Assembly: GCA_003521815.1 (NCBI GenBank)
Contig: DPHE01000071.1
Coordinates: forward strand, 1 to 34,698
Reading direction: 5' to 3'
DNA length: 34,698 nucleotides
Origin: Colwellia sp.
GTDB taxonomy: Bacteria; Pseudomonadota; Gammaproteobacteria; Enterobacterales; Alteromonadaceae
Part shown: in pieces, positions 24,609 through 33,442 of the stretch
Layout: every line of letters begins with the position of its first letter
Position numbering within the stretch: position 1 is the first letter of the stretch
Notes under the pieces: generated by a model
What the model saw: the letters and a program-made list of their open reading frames with translations, nothing else
Told to the model about the DNA's origin: nothing
Databases searched by the model: none
Position numbers and translations under genes: made by a program

Positions 24609-25511
24609 ATGAATAAAGAATTTTTAGCTGCCGCAAGTACCCAGCAAGTGGATGAGCTTTGTGAAAATATAGAAGTCGTTGGCCCTGGCTTAATGCTGAG
24701 TGAAGCACGAAAAAAATTATCACTTAGTACTGAAGATGTCGGCAGCAGATTAAATTTTAGAACAAATTTAGTTCATGAAATAGAACAAGATATTTTTGAT
24801 CCATCGTTGCCAGTAACATTTTATCGTGGATATTTACGCAATTATGCCAAATTAGTCGCAGTTGATATTGACGAGGTACTTAGCGCATATGACATGCTAG
24901 GTGTTACTGAAGTACAACGTAGCGAAATGCAAAGCTTTTCTAAGTTAACCATAAAGCAAGCTGAGCATAGCCGTTTAATGTGGTTTAGTTATTTAGTTGT
25001 TGCGCTTTTGTTTGGCTTGATGGTGTTATGGTGGTTACAAGATCCAAAACTGTCAATTAATTTATTTGATCAGCCAAAGCAAGAGCAATCAATCAGTAAT
25101 AATATAAGTGAAACAGCGGATGTAAACGTCGCCAAAAAAGTGGTTGAGGAGCCAGGGTTACCGGTTGAATCAGCTATTGCTAAGCAGAATATAGAAACTG
25201 TACCTGAAAGTAAGATTGAATCTATAGTCAACGTCAACAGTGACACTGCACTAGTCGCTGATGTCAGCACGGTTGTGTTTACCTTTTCAGGTGATTGTTG
25301 GGTTAATATTTTTGATGCCACGGGCGAGCGTATTGCGTGGGGCGTTAAAAAATCAGGGTACGTTATGACCATTGCTGGTAAAGCACCATTCAAGGTGACG
25401 TTAGGAAAACCTGAATTAGCAGTAATTGCTTTTAATGGGGAGCAAGTGGATATGTCGTCTTTTAATGTCGGTAATATTGCTAAGTTTACATTGCCGTTAA
25501 TTTCACAATAA
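24609..25511 (+). CDS. rodZ: Cell-shape protein RodZ
   Basis: RodZ links the MreB cytoskeleton to the elongation machinery across the inner membrane. The 300-residue product has a cytoplasmic helix-turn-helix domain at about 28-95 (LSEARKKLSLSTEDVGSRLN and FYRGYLRNYAKL), a single membrane segment at about 124-143 (VVALLFGLMVLWW), a disordered linker, and a C-terminal periplasmic DUF4115 domain (VFTFSGDCWVNIFDATGERI onwards). It is a little shorter than E. coli RodZ (337), mainly in the linker. The ATG follows the pilW stop with no gap, so the two are very likely co-translated. ispG starts 32 bp later. Confidence 0.94.
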   Translation: MNKEFLAAASTQQVDELCENIEVVGPGLMLSEARKKLSLSTEDVGSRLNFRTNLVHEIEQDIFDPSLPVTFYRGYLRNYAKLVAVDIDEVLSAYDMLGVTEVQRSEMQSFSKLTIKQAEHSRLMWFSYLVVALLFGLMVLWWLQDPKLSINLFDQPKQEQSISNNISETADVNVAKKVVEEPGLPVESAIAKQNIETVPESKIESIVNVNSDTALVADVSTVVFTFSGDCWVNIFDATGERIAWGVKKSGYVMTIAGKAPFKVTLGKPELAVIAFNGEQVDMSSFNVGNIAKFTLPLISQ

Positions 25512-25543
25512 ATACCCTATTTAGAGTGTCTAAAGAATAAATT

Positions 25544-26674
25544 ATGTTTAAAGAATCTCCAATAATTCGTCGTAAATCCCGTCAAATCATGGTGGGCAAT
25601 GTACCCGTGGGTGGTGATGCACCCATTACGGTGCAATCAATGACTAACACATTAACCACTGATGTTATGGCCACGGTGGCGCAAATTAAAGCATTAGAAG
25701 CGGTTGGTGCTGATATTGTGCGCGTAAGTGTGCCTACTATGGACGCTGCGGAAGCCTTTCGTGAAATCAAAAAACAAGTGCAAGTTCCCTTAGTTGCGGA
25801 CATTCATTTTGATTATCGTATTGCGTTAAAAGTTGCCGAATATGGCGTTGATTGCTTGCGTATTAATCCCGGTAATATTGGCAATGAAAGTAGAATTCGC
25901 AGTGTGGTTGAATGCGCTCGTGATAACAATATACCTATTAGAATAGGGGTTAATGGCGGTTCGTTAGAAAAAGATATTCAAGAGAAATACACAGAGCCTA
26001 CGCCAGAAGCCTTGTTTGAATCGGCCATGCGCCATGTGGACATCCTCGATCGATTGAATTTTGATCAATTTAAAGTAAGTGTCAAGGCTTCTGATGTGTT
26101 TTTAGCAGTAGAGTCTTATAAGTTATTGGCTAAACAAATTGATAATCCATTGCATCTAGGTATTACTGAAGCAGGTGGTTTACGCGCTGGTTCAGTTAAA
26201 TCATCTGTTGGTTTAGGATTACTCTTAGCGCAAGGTATTGGTGATACGTTGCGTATTTCACTGGCCGCTGATCCGGTCGAAGAAATCAAAGTGGGTTTTG
26301 ATATTTTAAAATCATTGAAGCTGCGCAGCCGTGGTATTAATTTAATTGCTTGTCCTAGCTGTTCACGCCAAGAGTTTGATGTAGTGGCTACGGTAAATGC
26401 TCTTGAAGAGCGTATCGAAGACATTATGACGCCAATGGATGTCTCAATTATTGGTTGTATTGTTAATGGACCCGGTGAAGCGATGGTCTCTGATTTAGGG
26501 TTAACAGGTAGCAGTAAAAAAAGTGGTTATTATCTTGACGGTCTTCGTCAAAAAGAGCGCTTTGATAATACTAATTTAGTCGACCAGCTTGAACAACGTA
26601 TTCGTGCCAAAGCCCGTGCAATGGATGAGCGATCAGCTGAAAAAAATAAAATTGAGATTAAATCCGTCGATTAA
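25544..26674 (+). CDS. ispG: (E)-4-hydroxy-3-methylbut-2-enyl diphosphate synthase IspG
   Basis: IspG (GcpE) carries out the next-to-last step of the MEP isoprenoid pathway, reducing MEcPP to HMBPP with a 4Fe-4S cluster. The 376-residue product has the cluster cysteines C270 and C273 (CPSCSRQEFD) and C305, plus the glutamate E312, in GCIVNGPGEA; the cysteines fall at the same numbers as in E. coli. The N-terminal TIM-barrel has ITVQSMTNTLTTDV, VADIHFDYRIAL and LRINPGNIG. The ATG at 25544 has only a weak purine-rich site upstream. It follows rodZ closely, as in most gammaproteobacteria. Confidence 0.97.
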   Translation: MFKESPIIRRKSRQIMVGNVPVGGDAPITVQSMTNTLTTDVMATVAQIKALEAVGADIVRVSVPTMDAAEAFREIKKQVQVPLVADIHFDYRIALKVAEYGVDCLRINPGNIGNESRIRSVVECARDNNIPIRIGVNGGSLEKDIQEKYTEPTPEALFESAMRHVDILDRLNFDQFKVSVKASDVFLAVESYKLLAKQIDNPLHLGITEAGGLRAGSVKSSVGLGLLLAQGIGDTLRISLAADPVEEIKVGFDILKSLKLRSRGINLIACPSCSRQEFDVVATVNALEERIEDIMTPMDVSIIGCIVNGPGEAMVSDLGLTGSSKKSGYYLDGLRQKERFDNTNLVDQLEQRIRAKARAMDERSAEKNKIEIKSVD

Positions 26675-26700
26675 GCATTATTAACATGAATATTATCCCG

Positions 26701-26729
26701 TTTAAGTATGGGACGTTATTCGCTATAAT
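26701..26729 (+). promoter_or_regulatory. Candidate promoter of hisS
   Basis: A perfect TATAAT (26724-26729) lies 17 bp after TTTAAG (26701-26706), in the 108-bp gap between ispG and hisS and 53 bp before the hisS GTG. The -35 match is weak. Confidence 0.45.
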
Positions 26730-26782
26730 GTGCTCTGCGTAAAATTAACACACAGTAAAGCACAACAGAGAGAACTAAATAA

Positions 26783-28063
26783 GTGGCTAAAAATAAAGTG
26801 CTACAAGCAATTCGCGGTATGAACGACTGCTTGCCAAGTGAAACCAATGTATGGCAAATGGTAGAATCAGTATTACGCCGAGTAGCCAGTAACTACGGCT
26901 TTGCCGAGATACGTATGCCAATTGTTGAATCAACGGCACTGTTTAAACGCTCAATCGGCGAAGTAACCGATATTGTTGAAAAAGAAATGTACACCTTTGA
27001 CGATCGTAATGGCGATAGCCTAACCTTACGTCCAGAGGGGACAGCTAGCTGTGTACGCGCAGGTAACCAACATGGGCTTTTATATAACCAAGAACAACGT
27101 CTATGGTATATGGGGCCGATGTTTCGTCATGAAAGGCCACAAAAAGGTCGATATCGCCAATTTCATCAATTTGGCTTAGAAGCCTTTGGTATAGCAACAC
27201 CAGACATTGATGCTGAAATTATTTTACTAACTTCTCGCTTATGGCGGGAACTTGGCATCAATGAATTTGTCACACTAGAGTTGAATTCGTTAGGTAGTAA
27301 TGAAGAACGTGCTAATTATCGTGATGCATTGGTTGAGTATTTAACTGAACGTGAAGAATCGTTGGATGAAGATTCTAAACGTCGCATGCAGACTAATCCG
27401 CTTAGAGTGTTAGATAGCAAAAATCCGCAAGTGCAAGAAGCATTAACAGATGCACCATCATTATCAGATTACTTTGGTGAAGAGACTAAGGCTCATTTTA
27501 CTAGTCTTTGTGCACGACTAGATGCAGCGGGAATAAAGTACAAATTAAATGAACGTTTAGTCCGTGGTTTAGATTATTACAATCGGACTGTGTTTGAATG
27601 GGTAACTGACAGTCTAGGAGCCCAAGGGACTATTTGTGCCGGCGGTCGTTATGATGGCTTAGTAGAGCAACTTGGTGGTAAAGCAACGCCCGCTTTTGGT
27701 TTTGCTTTGGGCATAGAGCGTTTAGTACTGATGTTAACTGAGCTAGATAAAGTCACCAATGTACGTCCGCAAGTTGATGCGTATGTGGTGATTTTAGGTG
27801 ACGGCGCTCAAATAGCGGCAAACCAATTAGCTGAACAATGGCGAGATCAAGTACCTGATATTCGCTTGCAATGTCACTGCGGTGGCGGCAATATGAAAAA
27901 ACAATTAAAGCGTGCTGATAAGTCAGGTGCAAAAATTGCACTAATATTAGGCGATAACGAAATTGCAGAGCAACAGGTTATGGTTAAATATTTACGTGGA
28001 CAACAAGAACAACAAAGCTTGGCATTTGAGCAAATTCCAAATTTATTAATGGCATTAATTTAA
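26783..28063 (+). CDS. hisS: Histidyl-tRNA synthetase
   Basis: HisS is the class II synthetase that charges tRNA(His). The 426-residue product has motif 2 (FRHERPQKGRYRQFHQFG), the histidine-specific LVRGLDYYNRTVFE, the AGGRYDGL loop and motif 3 (GFALGIERLVL), followed by the C-terminal anticodon-binding domain. The start is the GTG at 26783, with GAGAGA upstream, giving MAKNKVLQAIRGMNDCLPSE in line with E. coli HisS (424). It is the first gene of a hisS-yfgM-bamB-der run with short gaps. Confidence 0.97.
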   Translation: MAKNKVLQAIRGMNDCLPSETNVWQMVESVLRRVASNYGFAEIRMPIVESTALFKRSIGEVTDIVEKEMYTFDDRNGDSLTLRPEGTASCVRAGNQHGLLYNQEQRLWYMGPMFRHERPQKGRYRQFHQFGLEAFGIATPDIDAEIILLTSRLWRELGINEFVTLELNSLGSNEERANYRDALVEYLTEREESLDEDSKRRMQTNPLRVLDSKNPQVQEALTDAPSLSDYFGEETKAHFTSLCARLDAAGIKYKLNERLVRGLDYYNRTVFEWVTDSLGAQGTICAGGRYDGLVEQLGGKATPAFGFALGIERLVLMLTELDKVTNVRPQVDAYVVILGDGAQIAANQLAEQWRDQVPDIRLQCHCGGGNMKKQLKRADKSGAKIALILGDNEIAEQQVMVKYLRGQQEQQSLAFEQIPNLLMALI

Positions 28064-28086
28064 GACGTTTAGTTGAAGGTGAAGAA

Positions 28087-28743
28087 GTGGATATTTATCA
28101 AACAGAAGAACAACAAGTAGAAGCAATTAAAAGTTACTGGGAAGAAAATGGCAATATGATTATTGCTGGTATTGTTTTAGGTTTTGTCGGCTTTATCGGT
28201 TTTAACTACTACCAAGACAATAAACTTGCTAATGAATTGGCTATTTCAAATAACTACCAAACACTAATAGAAAATAGCGATACAGATAAGCAAGCATTTA
28301 GTGAAAATGCGGCGAAATTTATTAGTGAAAATTCAACCACTAGTTATGCGTCATTCACTGCATTAGCACTAGCTAAAACAGCTGCAAAAACACAAGATTG
28401 GGCCGTTGCAAAAACACAATTAACGGCGGCTATTGCCAGTGCACCTACTGATGGCATTAAAGGTATTGCTAGCTTACGTTTAGCACGGGTTCAAATTCAG
28501 TTAGAGCAATACGAACAAGCATTTGCAACGTTAGCTAAACCGTTACCTGAATCATTCACGGCGGCGGTTGAAGAAATAAAAGGTGATACCTATTTATTAC
28601 AAGGCAAAAAAGAGTTAGCGCGTAATGCCTACCAAGTGGCTATTGCCGCTGATGGTCTCGCCAGTAGCCCAAGTTTGCAAATGAAATTAGATGATTTAGC
28701 GACGGCAGTTAATTTAACGTCCACAGTTCCCGCTGCTCAGTAA
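28087..28743 (+). CDS. yfgM: Inner-membrane periplasmic chaperone-associated protein YfgM
   Basis: YfgM is a single-pass inner-membrane protein with a periplasmic TPR-like domain. In E. coli it binds the SecYEG/PpiD machinery and helps exported proteins on their way. The 218-residue product has a short cytoplasmic start (MDIYQTEEQQVEAIKSYWEE), a membrane segment at about 23-41, and helical repeats such as SYASFTALALAKTAAKTQDW and KGIASLRLARVQIQLEQYEQ. The start is the GTG at 28087, with AAGG about eight bases upstream. It lies between hisS (23 bp) and bamB (13 bp), the standard order, which suits its link to outer-membrane protein traffic. Confidence 0.93.
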   Translation: MDIYQTEEQQVEAIKSYWEENGNMIIAGIVLGFVGFIGFNYYQDNKLANELAISNNYQTLIENSDTDKQAFSENAAKFISENSTTSYASFTALALAKTAAKTQDWAVAKTQLTAAIASAPTDGIKGIASLRLARVQIQLEQYEQAFATLAKPLPESFTAAVEEIKGDTYLLQGKKELARNAYQVAIAADGLASSPSLQMKLDDLATAVNLTSTVPAAQ

Positions 28744-28756
28744 ATAAGGTTGTTCA

Positions 28757-29998
28757 ATGGTATTATTTAATAAAAAAGCTAATCAGAGCTTTTTAAAAAG
28801 TCACAAAAACATACTAGCCGTACTTTTATTATCCAGCGCTTTATTTGGCTGTTCTTCAACAGATGAAGAGGACGATACTAGTGATCTAGTTTCCGAACTT
28901 GTTGAAATAAACCAACAGTTTACACCTAGTGTTTTATGGGGAAAAAGTGTGGGTAATGGCAGTGGAAATTACTTTTCTCGCCTTAAACCTGTTGTTGCCT
29001 ATGATACCGTCTACAGTGCTAGCCGAATGGGTGATGTTGTTGCCTTTGATGTGAAAACAGGTAAAGAACTTTGGCAAGTTGACTTAAGTGATGTTGATCA
29101 TAAACGTAGCTTTTGGGATAGTCGAGTTTCAGCATTGCTTGCAGGTGGCCCCGTTGCGGGCTTAAATAAAGTTTTTATTGGTAGTGAAAATGGCAAAATA
29201 TATGCTTTAGATGCACAATCGGGTGCACTTGTTTGGCAAGCGGATATTAAAGGTGAGATTATATCTGCACCCGCAGTCGATTCGGGTATTGTTGTGGTAA
29301 ATACCGCCTCAGGTATTATGAAAGCTTTTAATGTTGATGATGGTAAAGAGTTATGGAAAGTCGAACAAGATGTTCCTGCTTTAACGTTACGTGGTATCAG
29401 TCAGCCGGTGATTGCGTCGGGTGGTGTTCTCGTAGGTACGGGTAAAGGTGGCGTTAATGTTTATTTATTACATAACGGCCAGCAAGGTTGGTCAACTGAC
29501 ATAGGGGAACCAACGGGTTCAACTGAGCTTGAACGCGTTATTGATGTTGATTCATCTCCTGTTGCTTTTGGTGATGCAGTGTATGCTGTCTCTTCACGAG
29601 GAAACTTAGCCGCAATAGAATTGAAAAGTGGACGAGTGCTGTGGAAACGTCAATATTCATCATATCGACAAATTTCGATTTATCGTAATACAATTTTCTT
29701 AACCAATTTACGCGGCCATGTTTATGCTATTGATAGAATAAGTGGTATTGAGCGTTGGAGTAATTTAGCACTTACTAACCGTGGTGTTACGGGCCCTGCG
29801 GTTATCGATGATTATGTTGTAGTAGGTGATTTTGAAGGCTATTTACATTGGTTTGACCAAGAAAATGGTGACATTGTTGCTAGACATGAAATTGATAGCA
29901 GTGGCATACACTCAACGCCAACCGTGTTTGATAACGTTTTATATAGCCAATCACAAAATGGTGATTTACAGGCCATTGAAACACCAATTAAAAAGTAG
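28757..29998 (+). CDS. bamB: Outer-membrane assembly lipoprotein BamB
   Basis: BamB is the beta-propeller lipoprotein of the BAM complex, which folds beta-barrel proteins into the outer membrane. The 413-residue product has a signal peptide with lipobox LFGC and Cys32 as the lipidated residue. Repeated PQQ-like blades follow, such as GDVVAFDVKTGKELWQVDL, GKIYALDAQSGALVWQADI and GYLHWFDQENGDIVARHEI. Length matches E. coli BamB (392). AAGG lies about eight bases before the ATG. A terminator follows at 30040-30080, so the hisS-yfgM-bamB unit may end here. Confidence 0.95.
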   Translation: MVLFNKKANQSFLKSHKNILAVLLLSSALFGCSSTDEEDDTSDLVSELVEINQQFTPSVLWGKSVGNGSGNYFSRLKPVVAYDTVYSASRMGDVVAFDVKTGKELWQVDLSDVDHKRSFWDSRVSALLAGGPVAGLNKVFIGSENGKIYALDAQSGALVWQADIKGEIISAPAVDSGIVVVNTASGIMKAFNVDDGKELWKVEQDVPALTLRGISQPVIASGGVLVGTGKGGVNVYLLHNGQQGWSTDIGEPTGSTELERVIDVDSSPVAFGDAVYAVSSRGNLAAIELKSGRVLWKRQYSSYRQISIYRNTIFLTNLRGHVYAIDRISGIERWSNLALTNRGVTGPAVIDDYVVVGDFEGYLHWFDQENGDIVARHEIDSSGIHSTPTVFDNVLYSQSQNGDLQAIETPIKK

Positions 29999-30039
29999 AA
30001 ATTATTACTTTTAATTGATTTTTTAGATTAAAATTATAT

Positions 30040-30080
30040 ACGGCTCCTTTGCACTTTGCGTTGGAGCCGTTGCTTGTTTT
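30040..30080 (+). terminator. Probable terminator after bamB
   Basis: ACGGCTCC (30040-30047) and GGAGCCGT (30063-30070) form a perfect 8-bp stem around a 15-base loop, followed by TGCTTGTTTT. The T-run is interrupted, so termination may be partial before der. Confidence 0.7.
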
Positions 30081-30155
30081 TATATTATATAAATAGCCTT
30101 ATTCATTCTGTAGTTAATACTAGAATTCAGGCTTTATTTCATTTTTGAGGTTTTC

Positions 30156-31640
30156 ATGCTTCCTGTTGTTGCCCTAGTTGGCCGACCAAATGTTGGTAAA
30201 TCAACACTATTTAATCGCTTAACCCGCTCTAGAAATGCTTTAGTTGCAGATTACCCTGGCTTAACTCGTGATCGTCAATATGGCCAAGCGGAAGTTGAAG
30301 AACATCCCTTTATTGTGATTGATACGGGTGGCATTAATGGTGATGAAGAGGGCATTGATCTATTAATGGCTGAACAATCGTTGACGGCTATTGACGAGGC
30401 TGATGCTGTCTTGTTTTTAGTTGATGCCCGAGATGGATTAACGTCCGCAGATTATGGTATTGCTGATTATTTACGCAAACAAGACAAAAAAATATTTCTT
30501 GTGGCGAATAAAGTTGATGGTATAGATGCTGACTCGGCTGTTGGCGAATTTTATGCGTTAAGTCTTGGTGAAGAAGTGCATAAAATTGCTGCAGCCCATG
30601 GTCGTGGCGTAACTCAATTACTCACATTAGCACTTACTCCACATATTGAAGCGTTGGGACAACCTAAAGTAGCTGATGGTGAAGAAGGTGAATTTGACGG
30701 TGACTATGAGCGGGAGCTTACTGAAGCTGAGCTTGCAAAACAGATAGAAGAAGCACCAAAAGAAAATGATACAATCAAGTTAGCTATTATTGGTAAGCCG
30801 AATGTCGGTAAGTCAACTTTAACGAATCGTATTTTAGGTGAAGAGCGTGTCGTTGTTTTTGATGCACCAGGCACTACTCGTGATAGTGTTTATATTCCGA
30901 TGGAACATAATGGTCGTTCGTATACTTTAATTGATACTGCCGGTATTCGTCGTCGAAAAAATGTTACTGACGTAGTAGAGAAATTTTCAGTGATCAAAAC
31001 ATTACGTGCTATTGAAGATTCTAATGTTTGCTTATTATTAATTGATGCCCGTGAAGGTATTAGTGATCAAGATCTAAGTTTACTCGGCTTTATTTTAGAA
31101 TCTGGTCGTTCTTTGGTATTGGCTGTCAATAAATGGGATGGACTAGAAGATCATGCTAAGGATAGAATTAAAACAGAGCTAGACAGACGTTTAGGTTTTA
31201 TTGATTTTGCTAAAATTCACTTCATCTCAGCACTACATGGCACAGGTGTTGGACATTTATATGAGTCAGTAGAGGAAGCCTTTATCAGTGCTACCAAACG
31301 TATTTCTACCGCGATGGTGACTAAAATATTGGATATGGCTGCATTTGATCACCAACCACCTATGCATAATGGTCGTAGAATTAAATTAAAGTATGCTCAT
31401 GCAGGTGGCTATAATCCACCTATTATTGTTATCCATGGTAATTTAGCTAAAAAATTACCTCACTCATACAAACGCTATTTAATGAATTATTACCGTAAAT
31501 CATTAAAAATTATGGGTACACCTATTCGTATTGAATTTAGAGAAACCTCTAACCCATTTGCAGGTAAGAAAAAATTAAACTATACCGAACAAAAGAAAAT
31601 TGCGAGAGCAACTCAAGGGTATAATAAAGAGAATAAGTAA
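30156..31640 (+). CDS. der: Ribosome assembly GTPase Der (EngA)
   Basis: Der has two GTPase domains in tandem and is needed for maturation of the 50S ribosomal subunit. The 494-residue product (E. coli 490) has the first G1 motif GRPNVGKS at 9-16 with NKVD, an acidic linker at about 175-205, then the second G1 motif GKPNVGKS with DTAGIRRRKNV and NKWD, and a KH-like C-terminal domain containing YAHAGGYNPP and GTPIRIEFRETSNPF. GAGG about seven bases before the ATG is a good ribosome site. It closes the block that begins at ndk and converges on xseA. Confidence 0.97.
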   Translation: MLPVVALVGRPNVGKSTLFNRLTRSRNALVADYPGLTRDRQYGQAEVEEHPFIVIDTGGINGDEEGIDLLMAEQSLTAIDEADAVLFLVDARDGLTSADYGIADYLRKQDKKIFLVANKVDGIDADSAVGEFYALSLGEEVHKIAAAHGRGVTQLLTLALTPHIEALGQPKVADGEEGEFDGDYERELTEAELAKQIEEAPKENDTIKLAIIGKPNVGKSTLTNRILGEERVVVFDAPGTTRDSVYIPMEHNGRSYTLIDTAGIRRRKNVTDVVEKFSVIKTLRAIEDSNVCLLLIDAREGISDQDLSLLGFILESGRSLVLAVNKWDGLEDHAKDRIKTELDRRLGFIDFAKIHFISALHGTGVGHLYESVEEAFISATKRISTAMVTKILDMAAFDHQPPMHNGRRIKLKYAHAGGYNPPIIVIHGNLAKKLPHSYKRYLMNYYRKSLKIMGTPIRIEFRETSNPFAGKKKLNYTEQKKIARATQGYNKENK

Positions 31641-31657
31641 CGAGTGGTAGGTGATTA

Positions 31658-31696
31658 GAATAGCATTTCGAATGAGCTCACTTGCTATTCGTTCTT
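31658..31696 (+). terminator. Possible terminator after der
   Basis: GAATAGCA (31658-31665) pairs with TGCTATTC (31683-31690) across a 17-base loop that contains the palindrome GAGCTC, followed by GTTCTTT. It lies 18 bp after the der stop, in the 220-bp gap before the convergent xseA. The rest of the gap includes a GACTTAT repeat near 31706-31720 and no gene. Confidence 0.5.
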
Positions 31697-31860
31697 TCCA
31701 GTAGTGACTTATGACTTATGACTTTTAATTTTTATCACTATACCCCTTAAGCCTGCAGGGAAAATTTAGGAAGGTTTTTACGGGTTAGTTACCTAAAATA
31801 GGAACGGATTTAATGCTATGGCTTTAAAAATATAGTGTAGAGCTAACATTTTCTCGTACA

Positions 31861-33183
31861 CTAGAGTACTCGGGCTTTAATCGAACCATCAGTAACTTGT
31901 ACAGTAATCTCGTCGTTTAGCGTGACTTGTGCAATTGAATTGATCACCACATTATCTTTACCTCGTGTAATGCTATAACCGCGAGCAATTGTTGCTAATG
32001 GGCTCACTAATTGAATTTGATCAATTAGATTCACAAAAGACTCTTGCTTATACTGTAAACTATTTTGCATCGCATGAATCAATCTTTGCTCTTGCTGTTT
32101 TACCTGGTTTTGCTGTGTAGTGATTATTTTTGCAGGGGATAACAGTGTTAATCTGTGTTGTAGTAGTTTTGGTTGTTGTGTCGATTGCACGATAAACCGT
32201 TGAACTGCGTTTGATAAGCGCAGGCTCAATTCATCGTGCTTTTGTTGTTGTACTCGTAGTTTTTGCTCAGGATGAACTTGCGCTAACCTGTGTTGAATAT
32301 GATTTTGTTGTTGCAATAAAACCGTGTTTTTTTGGTTGATAGCATTGAATAAGCGTTGTTGAAATATTGTTATTTTATTTAATAATTCACCACTGTCAGT
32401 TGCTACTAACTCTGCTGCCGCTGAAGGGGTAGCCGCACGTAAGTCGGCTACATAATCACTTAATGTTGTATCAATTTCATGACCCACAGCACTTATAATG
32501 GGTAAATTACTATTATAAATCGCTTGCACCACCGACTCTTCATTGAACGGCCACAGGTCTTCTAAAGAACCACCACCGCGCCCCACAATCAGTACATCGC
32601 ATTCTTGTCTGTTATTCGCTTGAGCAATAGCATGGCAAATATCATTACTTGCATATTCTCCTTGAACTAATGCCGGATAAATAATGGCCTTAATGTTAGG
32701 ATTTCGACGCTTCAATACGGATAGAATATCTTTAACAGCAGCACCGGTAGGTGAAGTAACAATACCGACGGTTTGAATGTGCTCAGGTATGACTTTTTTG
32801 TGTACTTGAGAAAATACACCAAGGACATTGAGTTTGTTTTTTAATTGTTCATATTGTTGACGTAATACGCCTTCACCCGCATCTTCCATTTGTTCAATAA
32901 TTAATTGAAAATCACCTCGCGGCTCATACAAGGATACTTTGGCGCGCACTAATACTTGTTGACCATTAAGTGGTTGCAGCCTGACACGACGATTACTGCC
33001 TTTAAACATAGCGCAGCGAACTTGAGATTTGCTATCTTTAAGCGATAAATACCAATGACCAGAACTCGCCGCAATGAAATTAGATATTTCACCTGTAAGC
33101 CACACCGTGTTGAGTTCGCTTTCTAAAATAAAGCGGACTTTTTTGGTTAACTCACTTACTTGTAAAATGTGCTGTGCTGCCAT
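31861..33183 (-). CDS. xseA: Exodeoxyribonuclease VII large subunit
   Basis: XseA is the catalytic large subunit of exonuclease VII, which digests single-stranded DNA in both directions with the small subunit XseB (not in this window). The 440-residue product has an N-terminal OB-fold with VWLTGEISNFIAASSGHWYL and RCAMFKGSNRRV, the conserved PTGAAVKDILSVLKRRNP, and the catalytic region VLIVGRGGGSLEDLW, followed by SAVGHEIDTTLSDYVADLRA. A long Gln-rich coiled-coil and an ARGYSITRG C-terminal domain follow. Only a weak ribosome site is seen before the ATG at 33183. xseA divergent from guaB is the usual arrangement. Confidence 0.96.
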   Translation of the reverse strand: MAAQHILQVSELTKKVRFILESELNTVWLTGEISNFIAASSGHWYLSLKDSKSQVRCAMFKGSNRRVRLQPLNGQQVLVRAKVSLYEPRGDFQLIIEQMEDAGEGVLRQQYEQLKNKLNVLGVFSQVHKKVIPEHIQTVGIVTSPTGAAVKDILSVLKRRNPNIKAIIYPALVQGEYASNDICHAIAQANNRQECDVLIVGRGGGSLEDLWPFNEESVVQAIYNSNLPIISAVGHEIDTTLSDYVADLRAATPSAAAELVATDSGELLNKITIFQQRLFNAINQKNTVLLQQQNHIQHRLAQVHPEQKLRVQQQKHDELSLRLSNAVQRFIVQSTQQPKLLQHRLTLLSPAKIITTQQNQVKQQEQRLIHAMQNSLQYKQESFVNLIDQIQLVSPLATIARGYSITRGKDNVVINSIAQVTLNDEITVQVTDGSIKARVL

Positions 33184-33385
33184 AAAAAAAGATGTTCAAT
33201 CAGTTAAACCGTGTTGGAACAAGAGTATATACCCAAACCACCTCAAGATGCGAGTTTACGGATGTTTGATGGAAGCCTGTTTAAAGTCTATTTATTTTAC
33301 ATCCTCCAGTGAAAATAATACCATTTGAAGGAAAATTTATGTTTACCTAACCAAAGAAAACAGTTAAAATTCTGCCGCAATATTA

Positions 33386-33412
33386 AGTACTAACTTATAC
33401 GACTTTAGTACT
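33386..33412. promoter_or_regulatory. Inverted repeat upstream of guaB
   Basis: AGTACTAA (33386-33393) and TTAGTACT (33405-33412) are perfect inverted repeats separated by 11 bp, ending 30 bp before the guaB ATG. The centre-to-centre spacing of 19 bp is about two helix turns, as for a dimeric regulator. It does not match the PurR consensus. No clear guaB promoter hexamers were found. Confidence 0.45.
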
Positions 33413-33442
33413 CACTTCACATCTAACTCTGGTGATATTGCG

